Notes: generated by a model not told the origin, from the sequence alone. A DNA stretch of 64,000 nucleotides from Melastoma dodecandrum (GCA_029817715.1 JARUPY010000536.1:992001-1056000); one strand, 5' to 3'; positions 9,880-19,027 are shown, counted from the stretch's first letter. Numbers and translations are program-made.

Positions 9880-11136
9880 CTACAACGCCTGGCCGCGCAG
9901 CAGCTTCGGGGTGTCGCCGGAGAGGCCGCCGGCCTCCAGCATCATGAAGCGCTTGAGCGGCTCGAACCGGTTCATGGCGCCGGTGACCATCCCGCGCGCC
10001 AGCCGCAGCGGCGCGAAGTCCGAGCCGTACGCGCGCACGAAGAAGTCGGTGGCGAAGGCGAAGGCCACGGTGTCGAGCCGCCGCCAGCGGGCGTAGCGGT
10101 CCAGCACGGCGGGGCCGCCGATGTCCTCGCCGCGCCGCTTGGCGTCGGCCAGCACCTCCGCCAGGGCGGCGGCGTCCTTCAGCCCCAGGTTCAGGCCCTG
10201 GCCGGCGATGGGGTGGATGGCGTGGCCGGCGTCGCCCACCAGGGCCAGGCGCTCGTCGGTCAGCCGCTCTGCGACCTGCAGGCCCAGCGGATAGCCGAAG
10301 CGAGGGCCGACCAGCCGCGCCGGCGCCAGGGTGTCGCCGAGCCGGCGGTTCAGGTGCGCCTCGAACGCGGCGTCGCTCGCCGCCAGCAGCGCCTCGCCCC
10401 GGCGGGTCGGCTCGACCCACACCAGGCTGGCGCGCTGGTCGCTCAGCGGCAGGACCGCCAGGGCCGAGCCCGGCATGAAGAACTCCCGGGCGACGCCGTC
10501 GTGGGGCGCGGCCAGGGCGACGGTCGCCACCACGCCCATCTGATCATAGGCCCAGCCGTTGACGCGGATGCCGGCTTGGCGGCGCAGCAGGGAGCCTCGC
10601 CCATCCGCCGCCACGGCCACCGCCGCCCGCACCCGCCGGCCGTCCTGCAGGACGATGGCGACCCCGGCGGCGCCGCGCTCCAGCCCGGCGACCGAGGCGG
10701 GGGCGAAGGCCGTCACGCCCGCCGCCTCGAGCGCCTGGTTCACGGCCGCGCGGAAGCGGCGGTTCTCGACCATCAGCGCCAGGGGCGCGCCGCCCGTCTC
10801 GGCGCCGACGCCCTCGCTCTCGAACCGCAGGAAGCCGGGACGCACGCCGGCCGGGGCGGCCGACGGCTGCGCGCCCTCGCTGACCAGGATGGAGGTCACC
10901 GGCTGGCCGTCCGCCAGCAGAGCGTCCGCGACGCCCAGCGCCCGCAGCATCAGCATCTCGCCCTGGGCGATGGCCCAGGCGCGGCCGTCGAAGTGCTCGG
11001 CCAGCCGCGTCTCCAGCGGCTCGGCGTCCAGGAGGGCGACGCTCAACCCGGCTTTCGCCAGGGCCAGCGCCAGGACCGCTCCGGCCGGCCCCGCGCCCGC
11101 CACCGCTACGTCGAAGCTCTCGCGAGGGTCAGCCAT
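9880..11136 (-). CDS. FAD-dependent UbiH/UbiF/Coq6-type hydroxylase
   Basis: 418 residues. It is a class A flavoprotein monooxygenase of the ubiquinone-biosynthesis family, adding a ring hydroxyl during coenzyme Q synthesis. FAD-binding GAGPAG is at residues 14-19. The second FAD motif, GDAGHAIHPIAGQGLNLGLKD, lies around residues 285-305 and is characteristic of UbiH/VisC proteins. Which ring position it hydroxylates cannot be told from sequence; alphaproteobacteria often have one broad-specificity UbiL/UbiM/UbiH. It is divergent from the retropepsin-TPR gene, with a 113-bp gap. Confidence 0.93.
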   Translation of the reverse strand: MADPRESFDVAVAGAGPAGAVLALALAKAGLSVALLDAEPLETRLAEHFDGRAWAIAQGEMLMLRALGVADALLADGQPVTSILVSEGAQPSAAPAGVRPGFLRFESEGVGAETGGAPLALMVENRRFRAAVNQALEAAGVTAFAPASVAGLERGAAGVAIVLQDGRRVRAAVAVAADGRGSLLRRQAGIRVNGWAYDQMGVVATVALAAPHDGVAREFFMPGSALAVLPLSDQRASLVWVEPTRRGEALLAASDAAFEAHLNRRLGDTLAPARLVGPRFGYPLGLQVAERLTDERLALVGDAGHAIHPIAGQGLNLGLKDAAALAEVLADAKRRGEDIGGPAVLDRYARWRRLDTVAFAFATDFFVRAYGSDFAPLRLARGMVTGAMNRFEPLKRFMMLEAGGLSGDTPKLLRGQAL

Positions 11137-11249
11137 CCCGGCCTTCTCCTACACGCCGGCGCCAGGGTCCAGCGGAACGGCCGTTTCCTGTTGAGTCGAT
11201 ACAACTTTTGCGGAAGATCGGCTGCGGGGCGTGGACGGGGGCGGAACGG

Positions 11250-13085
11250 ATGAAACGCGGAGTGGCGCTGGCCGGGATCATCGCCGGCGCTGCGCTCGGT
11301 GGGCCGGCGCAGGCCGCCTGCCAGCTGCAGACGCTGGCGGAGCTGCCGATCACCATGCTGGAGCTCAAGCCCGTCTTCCCCGCCAAGATCAACGGGCAGG
11401 ACGTCCGCCTGATCGCCGACAGCGGCGCCTTCTTCAGCGTCATCTCGCCGGCCAGCGCCGCGGCGCTGGGCCTGCGCCCCACGCCTGCGCCATTCGGCTT
11501 CTTCATGTCGGGCATCGGCGGCGACGCCAGCGTCGAGATTGCGCAGGCCAGCACCTTCGAGCTCGCGAGGGCCACGTTGAAGGACGTCGACTTCATCGTC
11601 GGGGGCAGCGACATCGGGAGCGGCAGGGCCGTCGGCGTCGTGGGCGAGAACCTGCTGGGCCTCGTCGACGCCGAGTATGATCTCGCCGGCGGGGCCATCC
11701 GGCTGATGCGCCCCAAGGGCTGCGGCGACGCGAACTTCGCCTACTGGGCCGGCGCCAGCCAAGCCGTCAGCGTGCTGGAGCTGGAACAGCGCGAGCCGCC
11801 GCAACGGCCGTTCATCGTCGGCACTGTGATCGTCAACGGCGCGCGCATCCGCGTCACCTTCGACACGGGCGCGGACGTATCGATGCTCTCGATCGCGGCG
11901 GCCCGCCGCGCCGGCATCACCACCGACGGTCCGAACGTCCGCCCCGGCGGCATCCTGATGGGCTTCGGCCGCCGGTCGGTGCAAACCTGGGTGGCGCCCG
12001 TCGAGAGCTTCCAGATCGGCAACGAGGCCATAAAGCACACCCAGCTTCGCATCGCCGACGCCGGCGAGAAGAATGAAATGCTGATCGGAGCGGACTTCTT
12101 CCTCTCCCACCGGGTCTATGTCGCCAACAGCCGAGGCAAGATGTACTTCACCTACAACGGCGGGCCGGTGTTCAACCTCTCGAGCCAGCCGACGGCGGCG
12201 GCGGACGGCCCGCCGGGCGCTGCACCCGGGGCCGCGTCTGGCGCCGCTTTGGGCGCCGCACAGCTCGACCCCGTCGCCGAGCCCAAGGACGCCGACGGCT
12301 TCAGCCGCCGCGGCGCGGCCTTCGCCGCCCGGCGCGACGACGCCCGCGCGCTGGCCGACTTCACCAAGGCGATCGAGCTGGCGCCGGCGGAGCCGCGCTA
12401 TCTGTACCAGCGCGCCATGGTCCGCCTGCAGCAGCGCCAGCCCTTCCTGGCTATGGGCGACCTGGACACGGCGCTCAAGCTGAAGCCCGACGACGCGGAG
12501 ATGCGGCTGGTGCGCGCCCACCTGCGCCTGGCGGGCCACGACAAGGATGGCGCGCTCGCCGACGTGGACGCCGCCTCCGCCGCCGCGCCCAAGCCGTCCG
12601 ACCTGCGCCTGCAGATGGCGGCCCTGTACGAGCAGATGGGGAAGTACGGCCCGGCCATCGGGCAGTATGACCTGTGGACCCACGACCACGGGGAGGACAG
12701 CCGTCTGGCGCAGGCGCTGAACGGCCGCTGCTGGGCGCGGGCGCTGTCAAACCAACAGCTCGACCAGGCGCTGTCGGACTGCGACACCGCCGTCCGGCTG
12801 AGCCACGCGATGCCGATCGTGCTCGACAGTCGAGGACTGGTGCACCTGCGGCGCGGGGAGTTCGACAAGGCGATCGCCGACTTCGACGCAGCGCTGAAGG
12901 GCAATCCCAAGATCGCCTGGTCACTCTACGGGCGAGGCTTGGCGGAGGAGAGGACGGGGAGAGCGGACCAATCCCGCCAGGACATCGCCGCCGCCCTCGC
13001 CCTGCAGCCGAGACTCGGTGACGAGGCGTCTAAGTTGGGCCTCAAGCCGGCGACGGCCGCTCCAGCGCCTGCCGCATCTGGCTGA
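11250..13085 (+). CDS. Exported tandem retropepsin-like protease with C-terminal TPR repeats
   Basis: 611 residues from the ATG at 11250, which gives a clean signal peptide (residues 1-22, ending GGPAQA). Two aspartyl-protease-like domains follow: one with VRLIADSGAFFSVIS, the second with IRVTFDTGADVSMLS. Each has the D-[ST]-G motif and hydrophobic flank of retropepsin/gag-asp folds. After an Ala/Pro/Gly linker (about residues 325-350) the protein continues with about six TPR-like repeats. Two D(S/T)G domains in one chain could form a single-chain pseudodimer. The 3' end overlaps the convergent gene by 44 bp. Function unknown; envelope proteolysis or scaffolding is an inference. Confidence 0.85.
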   Translation: MKRGVALAGIIAGAALGGPAQAACQLQTLAELPITMLELKPVFPAKINGQDVRLIADSGAFFSVISPASAAALGLRPTPAPFGFFMSGIGGDASVEIAQASTFELARATLKDVDFIVGGSDIGSGRAVGVVGENLLGLVDAEYDLAGGAIRLMRPKGCGDANFAYWAGASQAVSVLELEQREPPQRPFIVGTVIVNGARIRVTFDTGADVSMLSIAAARRAGITTDGPNVRPGGILMGFGRRSVQTWVAPVESFQIGNEAIKHTQLRIADAGEKNEMLIGADFFLSHRVYVANSRGKMYFTYNGGPVFNLSSQPTAAADGPPGAAPGAASGAALGAAQLDPVAEPKDADGFSRRGAAFAARRDDARALADFTKAIELAPAEPRYLYQRAMVRLQQRQPFLAMGDLDTALKLKPDDAEMRLVRAHLRLAGHDKDGALADVDAASAAAPKPSDLRLQMAALYEQMGKYGPAIGQYDLWTHDHGEDSRLAQALNGRCWARALSNQQLDQALSDCDTAVRLSHAMPIVLDSRGLVHLRRGEFDKAIADFDAALKGNPKIAWSLYGRGLAEERTGRADQSRQDIAAALALQPRLGDEASKLGLKPATAAPAPAASG

Positions 13086-15390
13086 ACACCCCGCTCCAGT
13101 CCTCGCCGGCCGTCTGGCGGAACACGCGCACGCTGGGATACCAAGGGCTGTCCGAGCGCGCCTCCAGCCAGCGCCAGTCCGGCACGGGGCTGACCGCCAG
13201 GAAGGCCGGCACGCCGAGCGCCCCGGCCAGGTGGACGATGGCGGTGTCGCAGGTCACCAGCAGGTCCAGCGCCAGCAGCGCAGCCGCCGTGTCGGCGAAG
13301 TCCCCCGCCTGATAGGCCGCGCCCAGGTCCGCGATCCTGAAGGGGGCGGCGGCCAGCTGCTCCAGCCCGTCGCCCTTCTGCAGGCTGACTAGCGTCGCGC
13401 CCGTCGCGGCGATCGGCGCGAAGGCCGACAGCGGGATGGAGCGGCCTTGCTCCACTTCGGAGGTGACGTTGCCGCTCCACACCGCGCCGATGCGGCGGAC
13501 GCCTGGCGGTTCAGCGGGTTCGATGGCGGCGCTCGCGATCCGCCGCCGCCACGTCTCCCGCAGGGCCTCCTCCACGAACAGGTAGGGGATCGGTCCGGGC
13601 AGGTCGTCGAGGCTGCGGGCGAACAGGCGGGGCAGGCTGAAGAAGGGGAGGCGGACGGCCACCTCCGGCGGCTCCTCCCCGTCCAGGATGAAGCGGTCGA
13701 CCCCCGGCGCGTGCTCGAACAGCCGCTTCAGGGGCGCCCTCGCCTGCAGCACCACCTTGCCCCCGCGCGCCGCTACCTGGGGCAGGAAGCGCACGCACTG
13801 GATAGCGTCGCCGAACCCCTGCTCGGCGTAGAGCAGGATCGGCGCGCCGCCCAGCTCGCTTCCGTCCCACAGCGGCTGGCTGCGCCCGGCCTCCTCCCGG
13901 ATCCGTCCCGAGCGCTTCAGCCGCCACTCGTACTGGTCGAAGCCGCCGGCGAGATCGCCGCGCTGCAGCTTGACCAGCGCCTGGTTCCACTGGGCGTCGG
14001 CCAGATTCGGGTCCAGCTCGAGGGCGCGGCTGTAGGCGGCGTCCGCCTCGTCGGTGCGGCGTTCGCGGAACAGCGAGACGCCCAGGTTGCACCAGGCGCC
14101 GGACATCTGCGGCCGCAGCTCCAGCGCCTTTCGATAGGCGGCCTCGCCGTCGCGGTGGCGGCGTTGGCCGACCAGCACATTGCCGAGGGTGGACCAGGCC
14201 TCCGCCAGGTCGGGGTCGAGCTCCAGGGCGCGCAGGCAGGCGGCCTCCGCCTCCTCCAGCCGCTTCAGGTCCGCCAGGCACTGGCCGAGGTTGCTGTGCA
14301 GCGAGGCGGTCTGCGGCTCGCGGTCGATGGCGTCGTTGAAGGCCACTACCGCCTCCTCGAAGCGTCCGCGCGCCAGCAGCGCCAGGCCGAGGTTCGAGCG
14401 GGCGGCGATCAGCTCGGGGGCCAGCGCCAGGGCCGCCAGATGGGCCATGATCGCCCGGTCGAGCAGGGTGATGGCGCTCACGTCCAGCCGGGACTTGGCC
14501 CATTCCTGCAGCGCGCTGCCCAGGTTGGCGTGCAGCGTCGCCAGGCGTGGCGCGATGGCGATGGCCGTCTCGTACACAGGGACGGCGTCCTCGTGCCGCC
14601 CGAGCTCGGCCAGCATCAGGCCGTGGTTCTGCAGCACCGTGGGATCGTCCGGCTTCAGCCGGGCGGCGTCGGCGTAGTGGGCCAGGGCCAGTTCGCCCCG
14701 GCCGAGCGCCTTCTCTGTGGCGCCCAGGTTGGCGTAGGCGTCGGCGTGGCGGGGTTGCAGCGCGATGGCGCGGCGATAGGCGCTCTCCGCCTCCGCCAGC
14801 TTCAGCCGCCGCAGCCGCGCGTTGCCGAGGTTGAACCAGCCGTCCGCCCAGTTCGGCGCCAGGGACAGGGCCGTCTCCAGCGCGGCTTCCGCCTGCTGCA
14901 CCTCGCCGATCTCGGTCAGGGTCACGCCGAGGTTGGCGTGGGCCTCGGCGTTCTTCGGGTCCAGGGCGGCGGCGGTGCGGAACGCCTGCGCCGCCTCCTC
15001 CCGCCGCCCCAGCGCCCGCAGGGCCACGCCGCGGTTGGCGTGGGCGGGGGCGAGGTTAGGGGCCTGGGCCGAGGCCGCCTGCGCCGCCTCCAGCGCCTCG
15101 GCGTGGCGACCGAGGTTCGCCAGGGCGTTGGCGAGGTTGGACAGGTCGGTGGCGGAGCGCTCCAGGGCGATGGCGCGCTGGGTGGGCTCGACGCTGTCGG
15201 CGAAGCGGCCCTGCTGCTGGGCGATCAGGCCCAGCATCCGCCAGGGCTGCGGCTCAAGCGGGCTCTGGCGGGCGGCGGCCTCGAAGGCCTGGCGGGCGGC
15301 GTCCAGGCGGCCGGCGCTGTGGTGCGCCAATCCGTCGGCGATCCATGCAACGGTCGGCCGGGCGCTGGGGGCGGGCATGGACCGATCCAT
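13042..15390 (-). CDS. TPR-repeat glycosyltransferase-like protein
   Basis: 782 residues. About the first 480 residues are tandem TPRs (recurring ALELDPDLAEAWSTLGN-like units, 12 or more). The C-terminal 300 residues look like a GT9/GT41-type nucleotide-sugar transferase fold. Signs are ILLYAEQGFGDAIQCVRFLPQV, resembling the GLGD segment of heptosyltransferases, and VTCDTAIVHLAGALGVP, the donor-binding segment. Such proteins often glycosylate proteins or surface sugars in alphaproteobacteria (family-level knowledge). M1 at 15390 and M5 at 15378 are both possible starts. It follows the aldo/keto-reductase-like gene by 33 bp on the same strand, so co-transcription is likely. Its last 44 bp overlap the convergent neighbour. 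Confidence 0.85.
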   Translation of the reverse strand: MDRSMPAPSARPTVAWIADGLAHHSAGRLDAARQAFEAAARQSPLEPQPWRMLGLIAQQQGRFADSVEPTQRAIALERSATDLSNLANALANLGRHAEALEAAQAASAQAPNLAPAHANRGVALRALGRREEAAQAFRTAAALDPKNAEAHANLGVTLTEIGEVQQAEAALETALSLAPNWADGWFNLGNARLRRLKLAEAESAYRRAIALQPRHADAYANLGATEKALGRGELALAHYADAARLKPDDPTVLQNHGLMLAELGRHEDAVPVYETAIAIAPRLATLHANLGSALQEWAKSRLDVSAITLLDRAIMAHLAALALAPELIAARSNLGLALLARGRFEEAVVAFNDAIDREPQTASLHSNLGQCLADLKRLEEAEAACLRALELDPDLAEAWSTLGNVLVGQRRHRDGEAAYRKALELRPQMSGAWCNLGVSLFRERRTDEADAAYSRALELDPNLADAQWNQALVKLQRGDLAGGFDQYEWRLKRSGRIREEAGRSQPLWDGSELGGAPILLYAEQGFGDAIQCVRFLPQVAARGGKVVLQARAPLKRLFEHAPGVDRFILDGEEPPEVAVRLPFFSLPRLFARSLDDLPGPIPYLFVEEALRETWRRRIASAAIEPAEPPGVRRIGAVWSGNVTSEVEQGRSIPLSAFAPIAATGATLVSLQKGDGLEQLAAAPFRIADLGAAYQAGDFADTAAALLALDLLVTCDTAIVHLAGALGVPAFLAVSPVPDWRWLEARSDSPWYPSVRVFRQTAGEDWSGVFSQMRQALERPSPA

Positions 15391-15423
15391 GCCAAAGCCG
15401 AAGGGCAGTGGGAAGGGCGGTCC

Positions 15424-16293
15424 TCAGGCCGCCCGGCAGCGGAGCGGGTCCAGCCCGCAGTCGCTGTCCAGCCCAAGCGTCGGCCAGTCCAGGCTCGGTC
15501 CCTCGGTCGCGGCGGCGTGCACCACGGCGCGGAGCTCGGCCGCGGAGGCGACGCTCACCACCACGCGCGACGCCTGCGGGCGGCTGAAGGCGAAGGCGAG
15601 GGCCGCCTGCATGGGATCGGCGCCCGCCTCGGCGAGCATGCGGCGCACGCGCGAGACCTGGGGCCCGACCGCGGCCAGATCCTCGGTCGCCTCGCGGAAC
15701 AGCAGGCCCTGAGAGAAGATGGAGCGCAGGTGCACCGCCGCGCCGCGGCCGGCGATCTCGTCCAGGGCGCCGTTGGCCAGCAGCCGCTGGTCGAGCAGGC
15801 TCAGGGGCAGCTGCATCACGTCGGGGCGGAAGCGGCGGGCGAGGGCGGCGGGATCGTCGCAGACGCAGGCGGCGACGCCGATCGCGGCCGCTGCGCCCTC
15901 GTCCTTCATCGCCTGCAGCCCCGCCCACAGCTCGGCGCCGTCGTCGGCCAGCAGCTGCGAGGGTCGCGCCAGCACCACGTCCGCGCGCTCCAGCTTGGCG
16001 CGGCGCAGCGAGGTGCGGACCCGGCGCAGCACCGCGCCGGCGCCGCCGTCGACCAGTGCGGTTCGCAGCGTCACCTCGAAGTGCGGGTCGCGGGGGAGCA
16101 CCTGGCCCAGCACCCGCTCGGCGGCCTCTGGCTCCGGGGGGCAGTCGATGGCGCGGATGCCGGCGTCGGACGCCAGGGCCACCGTGGCGAAGGCCTCGGC
16201 CACGCCGCGCTCGCCGGGGATCGTCGTTCCGAACGCGCCGACGCCGATCGCCAGCCTGGTTACTGCAGACGGCATCCGAAAGCTCTCCGTCAC
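15424..16293 (-). CDS. Aldo/keto-reductase-fold protein, catalytic residues apparently lost
   Basis: 289 residues from 16293; an internal Met at 16275 has GGAG 9 nt upstream and may be the true start. The protein follows the AKR barrel pattern: LAIGVGAFG, GIRAID, then VDVMQLPLSLLDQ-like strands and a C-terminal VVSVASAAELRAVV segment. The usual D-Y-K-H tetrad is mostly absent. D50 is present, but the Tyr normally 4-5 residues later is replaced by the run CPPEPEA. The TK strand reads VTLRTAL with Arg, and the H strand reads VVLARPSQL without His. It may be a non-enzymatic or altered-function AKR. Likely operon with the TPR-glycosyltransferase 33 bp downstream. Confidence 0.78.
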   Translation of the reverse strand: MTESFRMPSAVTRLAIGVGAFGTTIPGERGVAEAFATVALASDAGIRAIDCPPEPEAAERVLGQVLPRDPHFEVTLRTALVDGGAGAVLRRVRTSLRRAKLERADVVLARPSQLLADDGAELWAGLQAMKDEGAAAAIGVAACVCDDPAALARRFRPDVMQLPLSLLDQRLLANGALDEIAGRGAAVHLRSIFSQGLLFREATEDLAAVGPQVSRVRRMLAEAGADPMQAALAFAFSRPQASRVVVSVASAAELRAVVHAAATEGPSLDWPTLGLDSDCGLDPLRCRAA

Positions 16294-16387
16294 GCCGATC
16301 GCCGGGCGGGGCGCTCGCCCCGTTCAGCATGAATCGGCCCACACCTTGACCGGCGACAGCTTAACGAAGCCCCAAGCGCCTGTTCAT

Positions 16388-16410
16388 CCTCGTGCAATCT
16401 GCGCACGAGG
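16388..16410 (+). promoter_or_regulatory. 8-bp perfect inverted repeat in the bioB leader
   Basis: CCTCGTGC (16388-16395), 7-nt spacer, GCACGAGG (16403-16410), ending 17 nt before the bioB ATG. It could be an operator or a leader stem-loop. It does not match the TTATMKATAA-like BioR operator known from other alphaproteobacteria. Function is inferred only from position. Confidence 0.4.
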
Positions 16411-16427
16411 CCGCTAAGACAGGCTGC

Positions 16428-17492
16428 ATGACCGCCCCGTCCTCCGTCGGCGCCGCGCCTGCCGACCTCGCCACGCCCCGCCACGACTGGACGCGCGCAG
16501 AGATCGCCGCCCTGTTCGCGCTGCCGTTCCCCGAGCTGTCGTATCTCGCCGCCACCGTCCACCGCCGCTGGTTCGACCCGAGCGAGGTGCAGCTTTCCCA
16601 GCTGCTGTCGATCAAGACCGGCGGCTGCGCCGAGAACTGCGGCTACTGCAGCCAGTCCGCCCACTTCGACACCGGGCTGAAGGCCTCCAAGCTGATGGAG
16701 CCCGAGGCCGTGATCGCCGAGGCGACGAGGGCCAAGGCCGGCGGCGCGGGGCGGTTCTGCATGGGCGCCGCCTGGCGCGAGCTGAAGGACCGGGACCTGC
16801 CCAAGCTGGAGGCGATGATCGCCGGCGTGAAGGCCCTGGGGCTGGAGACCTGCGCCACCCTCGGCATGCTGACCGAGGACCAGGCCGGCCGCCTGCGCGA
16901 CGCCGGCCTCGACTACTACAACCACAACCTGGACACCTCGCCGGAGTACTATGGCCAGGTGGTGACCACCCGCACCTGGCAGGAGCGGCTGGACACCCTG
17001 GAGCATGTGCGCGCCGCGGGGATGAAGACCTGCTGCGGCGGCATCGTCGGCATGGGCGAGACCCGGGACGACCGGATCGGCTTCCTGCACGCCCTGGCGA
17101 CCCTGCCCGAACATCCCGACAGCCTCCCGGTGAACGCCCTGGTGCCGATTGAGGGGACGCCGCTGGCGGGCTCGGCCCCCATCGACGGGATCGAGTTCGC
17201 CCGGGCCGTGGCGGTGGCGCGGATCGTCTGCCCGCGCGCGCGGGTGCGGATCGCCGCGGGTCGCGAGGGCATGAGCCGCGAGTTGCAGGCCCTGTGCTTC
17301 TCCGTCGGCGCGAACTCCATCTTCGTCGGCGGGCGGCTGCTCACCACGCCCCTGCCGGGGGAGGACGCGGACTCGGCCCTGCTGCGCGACCTGGGTATGC
17401 ACGCCGCCCCGGTCGAAGCGGCGCCGGCCGCCGAGAGCGTCCCCACCTCCGCGCTTCTGAATGCGGCCGCCGCGGAGGCGGCGCTGGCGTGA
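16428..17492 (+). CDS. bioB: Biotin synthase
   Basis: Radical-SAM enzyme converting dethiobiotin to biotin; 354 residues from the ATG at 16428 (a GTG at 16392 would add 12). The radical-SAM cysteines C67, C71 and C74 are in [13 protein letters not shown]. Typical BioB segments follow: [13 protein letters not shown], the [10 protein letters not shown] loop and the MLTEDQ region. No other bio gene is adjacent. The stop overlaps the hisI start by 4 bp (GTGA), so the two are translationally coupled. An inverted repeat lies just upstream. Confidence 0.98.
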   Translation: MTAPSSVGAAPADLATPRHDWTRAEIAALFALPFPELSYLAATVHRRWFDPSEVQLSQLLSIKTGGCAENCGYCSQSAHFDTGLKASKLMEPEAVIAEATRAKAGGAGRFCMGAAWRELKDRDLPKLEAMIAGVKALGLETCATLGMLTEDQAGRLRDAGLDYYNHNLDTSPEYYGQVVTTRTWQERLDTLEHVRAAGMKTCCGGIVGMGETRDDRIGFLHALATLPEHPDSLPVNALVPIEGTPLAGSAPIDGIEFARAVAVARIVCPRARVRIAAGREGMSRELQALCFSVGANSIFVGGRLLTTPLPGEDADSALLRDLGMHAAPVEAAPAAESVPTSALLNAAAAEAALA

Positions 17493-17881
17493 GCGGCTTC
17501 CCGCCGCCGGGCGACACGGCGGCCCTGGAGCGGGGCGCCGCCCTCACCCCGCGCTTCGGGGCGGACGGGCTGATCGCCGCCATCGCCCAGGACGCCGACA
17601 CCGGCGAAGTGCTGATGCTGGCGTGGATGAACGCCGAGGCGCTGGAGCGCACCCTGGCCACCGGCGAGGCGCACTACTGGAGCCGCTCGCGCGGCGAGCT
17701 CTGGCACAAGGGCGCGACCTCAGGCCAGGTGCAGCGGATCGTGGAGGCCCGCATCGACTGCGACCAGGATGTGGTGCTGCTGAAGGTGCACCCCCAGGGC
17801 GACGGCGGCGCCTGCCACGTCGGCTTCCGCAGCTGCTTCTACCGGCGGATCGAGGACGGGCGGCTGGCGGAGCGGCCATAG
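17489..17881 (+). CDS. hisI: Phosphoribosyl-AMP cyclohydrolase
   Basis: Third step of histidine synthesis, opening the adenine ring of PR-AMP; 130 residues, the size of the stand-alone HisI (no HisE domain). Core motifs: [29 protein letters not shown], metal-binding RIDCDQD (D90, C91, D92, D94) and [11 protein letters not shown] (C109, C116). It starts at GTG 17489, overlapping the bioB stop by 4 bp. Linkage to bioB rather than to other his genes is unusual. Confidence 0.96.
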   Translation: MSGFPPPGDTAALERGAALTPRFGADGLIAAIAQDADTGEVLMLAWMNAEALERTLATGEAHYWSRSRGELWHKGATSGQVQRIVEARIDCDQDVVLLKVHPQGDGGACHVGFRSCFYRRIEDGRLAERP

Positions 17882-17909
17882 TCCTCGCCCTTGATCTTTA
17901 TCCGGGCGC

Positions 17910-17985
17910 CCCGGCGAAGGCCGGGGCCCAGAGCGCCGGGGCTTGCAGGATAGCGTGGCGGACCTGGGTCCCGGCCTTCGCCGGG
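17910..17985 (+). repeat. 76-bp inverted-repeat element, copy 1
   Basis: A 16-bp perfect inverted repeat (CCCGGCGAAGGCCGGG at 17910-17925 and its complement at 17970-17985). It extends inward by GCCCAG/CTGGGT with one G-U pair, giving a stem of about 22 bp. It lies between hisI and the rluD-type gene. A second copy of the same 76-bp length is at 53571. Repeats with this core are common in alphaproteobacterial intergenic DNA. Confidence 0.88.
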
Positions 17986-18037
17986 ATGATCGGATTTCAA
18001 AGATCCTTCGTGGCGCTTCAGGGCAAGCAGAGCGAGC

Positions 18038-19027
18038 ATGAGCGAAGACCTGGACGGCGAGGAGCTTGCGGGCGACCTCGTGGCGCTGACACTTCCGCCC
18101 GAAGCCGCCGGCGAGCGGCTGGACAAGGCGTTGGCGACGGTGGCGGACGTGTCGCGCTCGCGGCTGCAGGCGCTGATCGCGGCCGGCGCGCTCACGTTCG
18201 CAGAGGAGGTCGTGACCGACGCCTCGGCGAAGGCGCGGCCGGGCGTCTACACCCTGCTCGTCCCCCCGCCCGAGCCCGCAGAGCCGGCGCCGCAGGACCT
18301 CTCCCTGGCGGTCCTCTACGAAGACGAGGACCTGATCGTCATCGACAAGCCCGCCGGCATGGCCGCCCATCCGGCGCCCGGCTCGCCCGACGGCACCCTC
18401 GTCAACGCCCTGCTGTTCCACTGCCGGGGGCGGCTGTCCGGCATCGGCGGGGTGGCGCGGCCGGGGATCGTGCACCGGCTGGACAAGGACACCTCCGGCG
18501 TGATGGTCGCCGCCAAGTCGGACCGGGCGCACCAGGGCCTCGCCGCCCGGTTCGCCGCCCACGACATCGAGCGCGCCTACATCGCCCTGACCCGCAGCGC
18601 GCCCGAGCCGGCGCGCGGAACGATCGTCACCCGCATCGGCCGCTCGCCCCACGACCGCAAGAAGATGGCCGTGCTGAAGAGCGGCGGCCGCGAAGCGATC
18701 ACCCACTATGCGGTCGAATGGCGCTTCGGCCCGGCGGAGCGACCGCTAGCGGGGCGGGTGCGCTGCCGGCTGGAGACCGGCAGGACGCACCAGATCCGGG
18801 TCCATCTCGCGTCGAAGGGGGCGCCTTGCCTGGGCGATCCGCTGTACGGCCACGGCGCTCCGGCGGGGGTGGTGCGGGCGGCGATCGAGCAGAGCGGCCT
18901 GGCGCGCCAGGCCCTCCACGCGGCGGTACTGGGGTTCGCCCACCCGGTCACGGGCGAGGCGCTACGCTTCGAGACGCCGCCGCCAGAAGATATGCGCGCC
19001 CTGGAGGACGCCCTCACAATGGTGTGA
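18038..19027 (+). CDS. 23S rRNA pseudouridine synthase, RluA/RluD family
   Basis: 329 residues. The N-terminal S4 RNA-binding domain (about residues 22-80, with GERLDKALATVADVSRSRLQALI) is followed by the RluA catalytic domain. The catalytic Asp is D149 in HRLDKDTSG; further family motifs are DKPAGMAAHP and RTHQIRVHLA. The domain order and length fit RluD (helix 69 modification), but RluC-type specificity cannot be excluded without alignment. The ATG at 18038 follows the 76-bp repeat. A terminator-like hairpin overlaps the stop codon. Confidence 0.93.
   Translation: MSEDLDGEELAGDLVALTLPPEAAGERLDKALATVADVSRSRLQALIAAGALTFAEEVVTDASAKARPGVYTLLVPPPEPAEPAPQDLSLAVLYEDEDLIVIDKPAGMAAHPAPGSPDGTLVNALLFHCRGRLSGIGGVARPGIVHRLDKDTSGVMVAAKSDRAHQGLAARFAAHDIERAYIALTRSAPEPARGTIVTRIGRSPHDRKKMAVLKSGGREAITHYAVEWRFGPAERPLAGRVRCRLETGRTHQIRVHLASKGAPCLGDPLYGHGAPAGVVRAAIEQSGLARQALHAAVLGFAHPVTGEALRFETPPPEDMRALEDALTMV

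Noticed and set aside
13447..16332. 961-codon plus-strand frame opposite the TPR-glycosyltransferase and AKR-like genes
   Set aside because: Shadow frame crossing two real genes and the gap between them.
16294..16427. tRNA or riboswitch in the bioB leader
   Set aside because: No cloverleaf or known riboswitch core could be recognised; only a short inverted repeat is supported.
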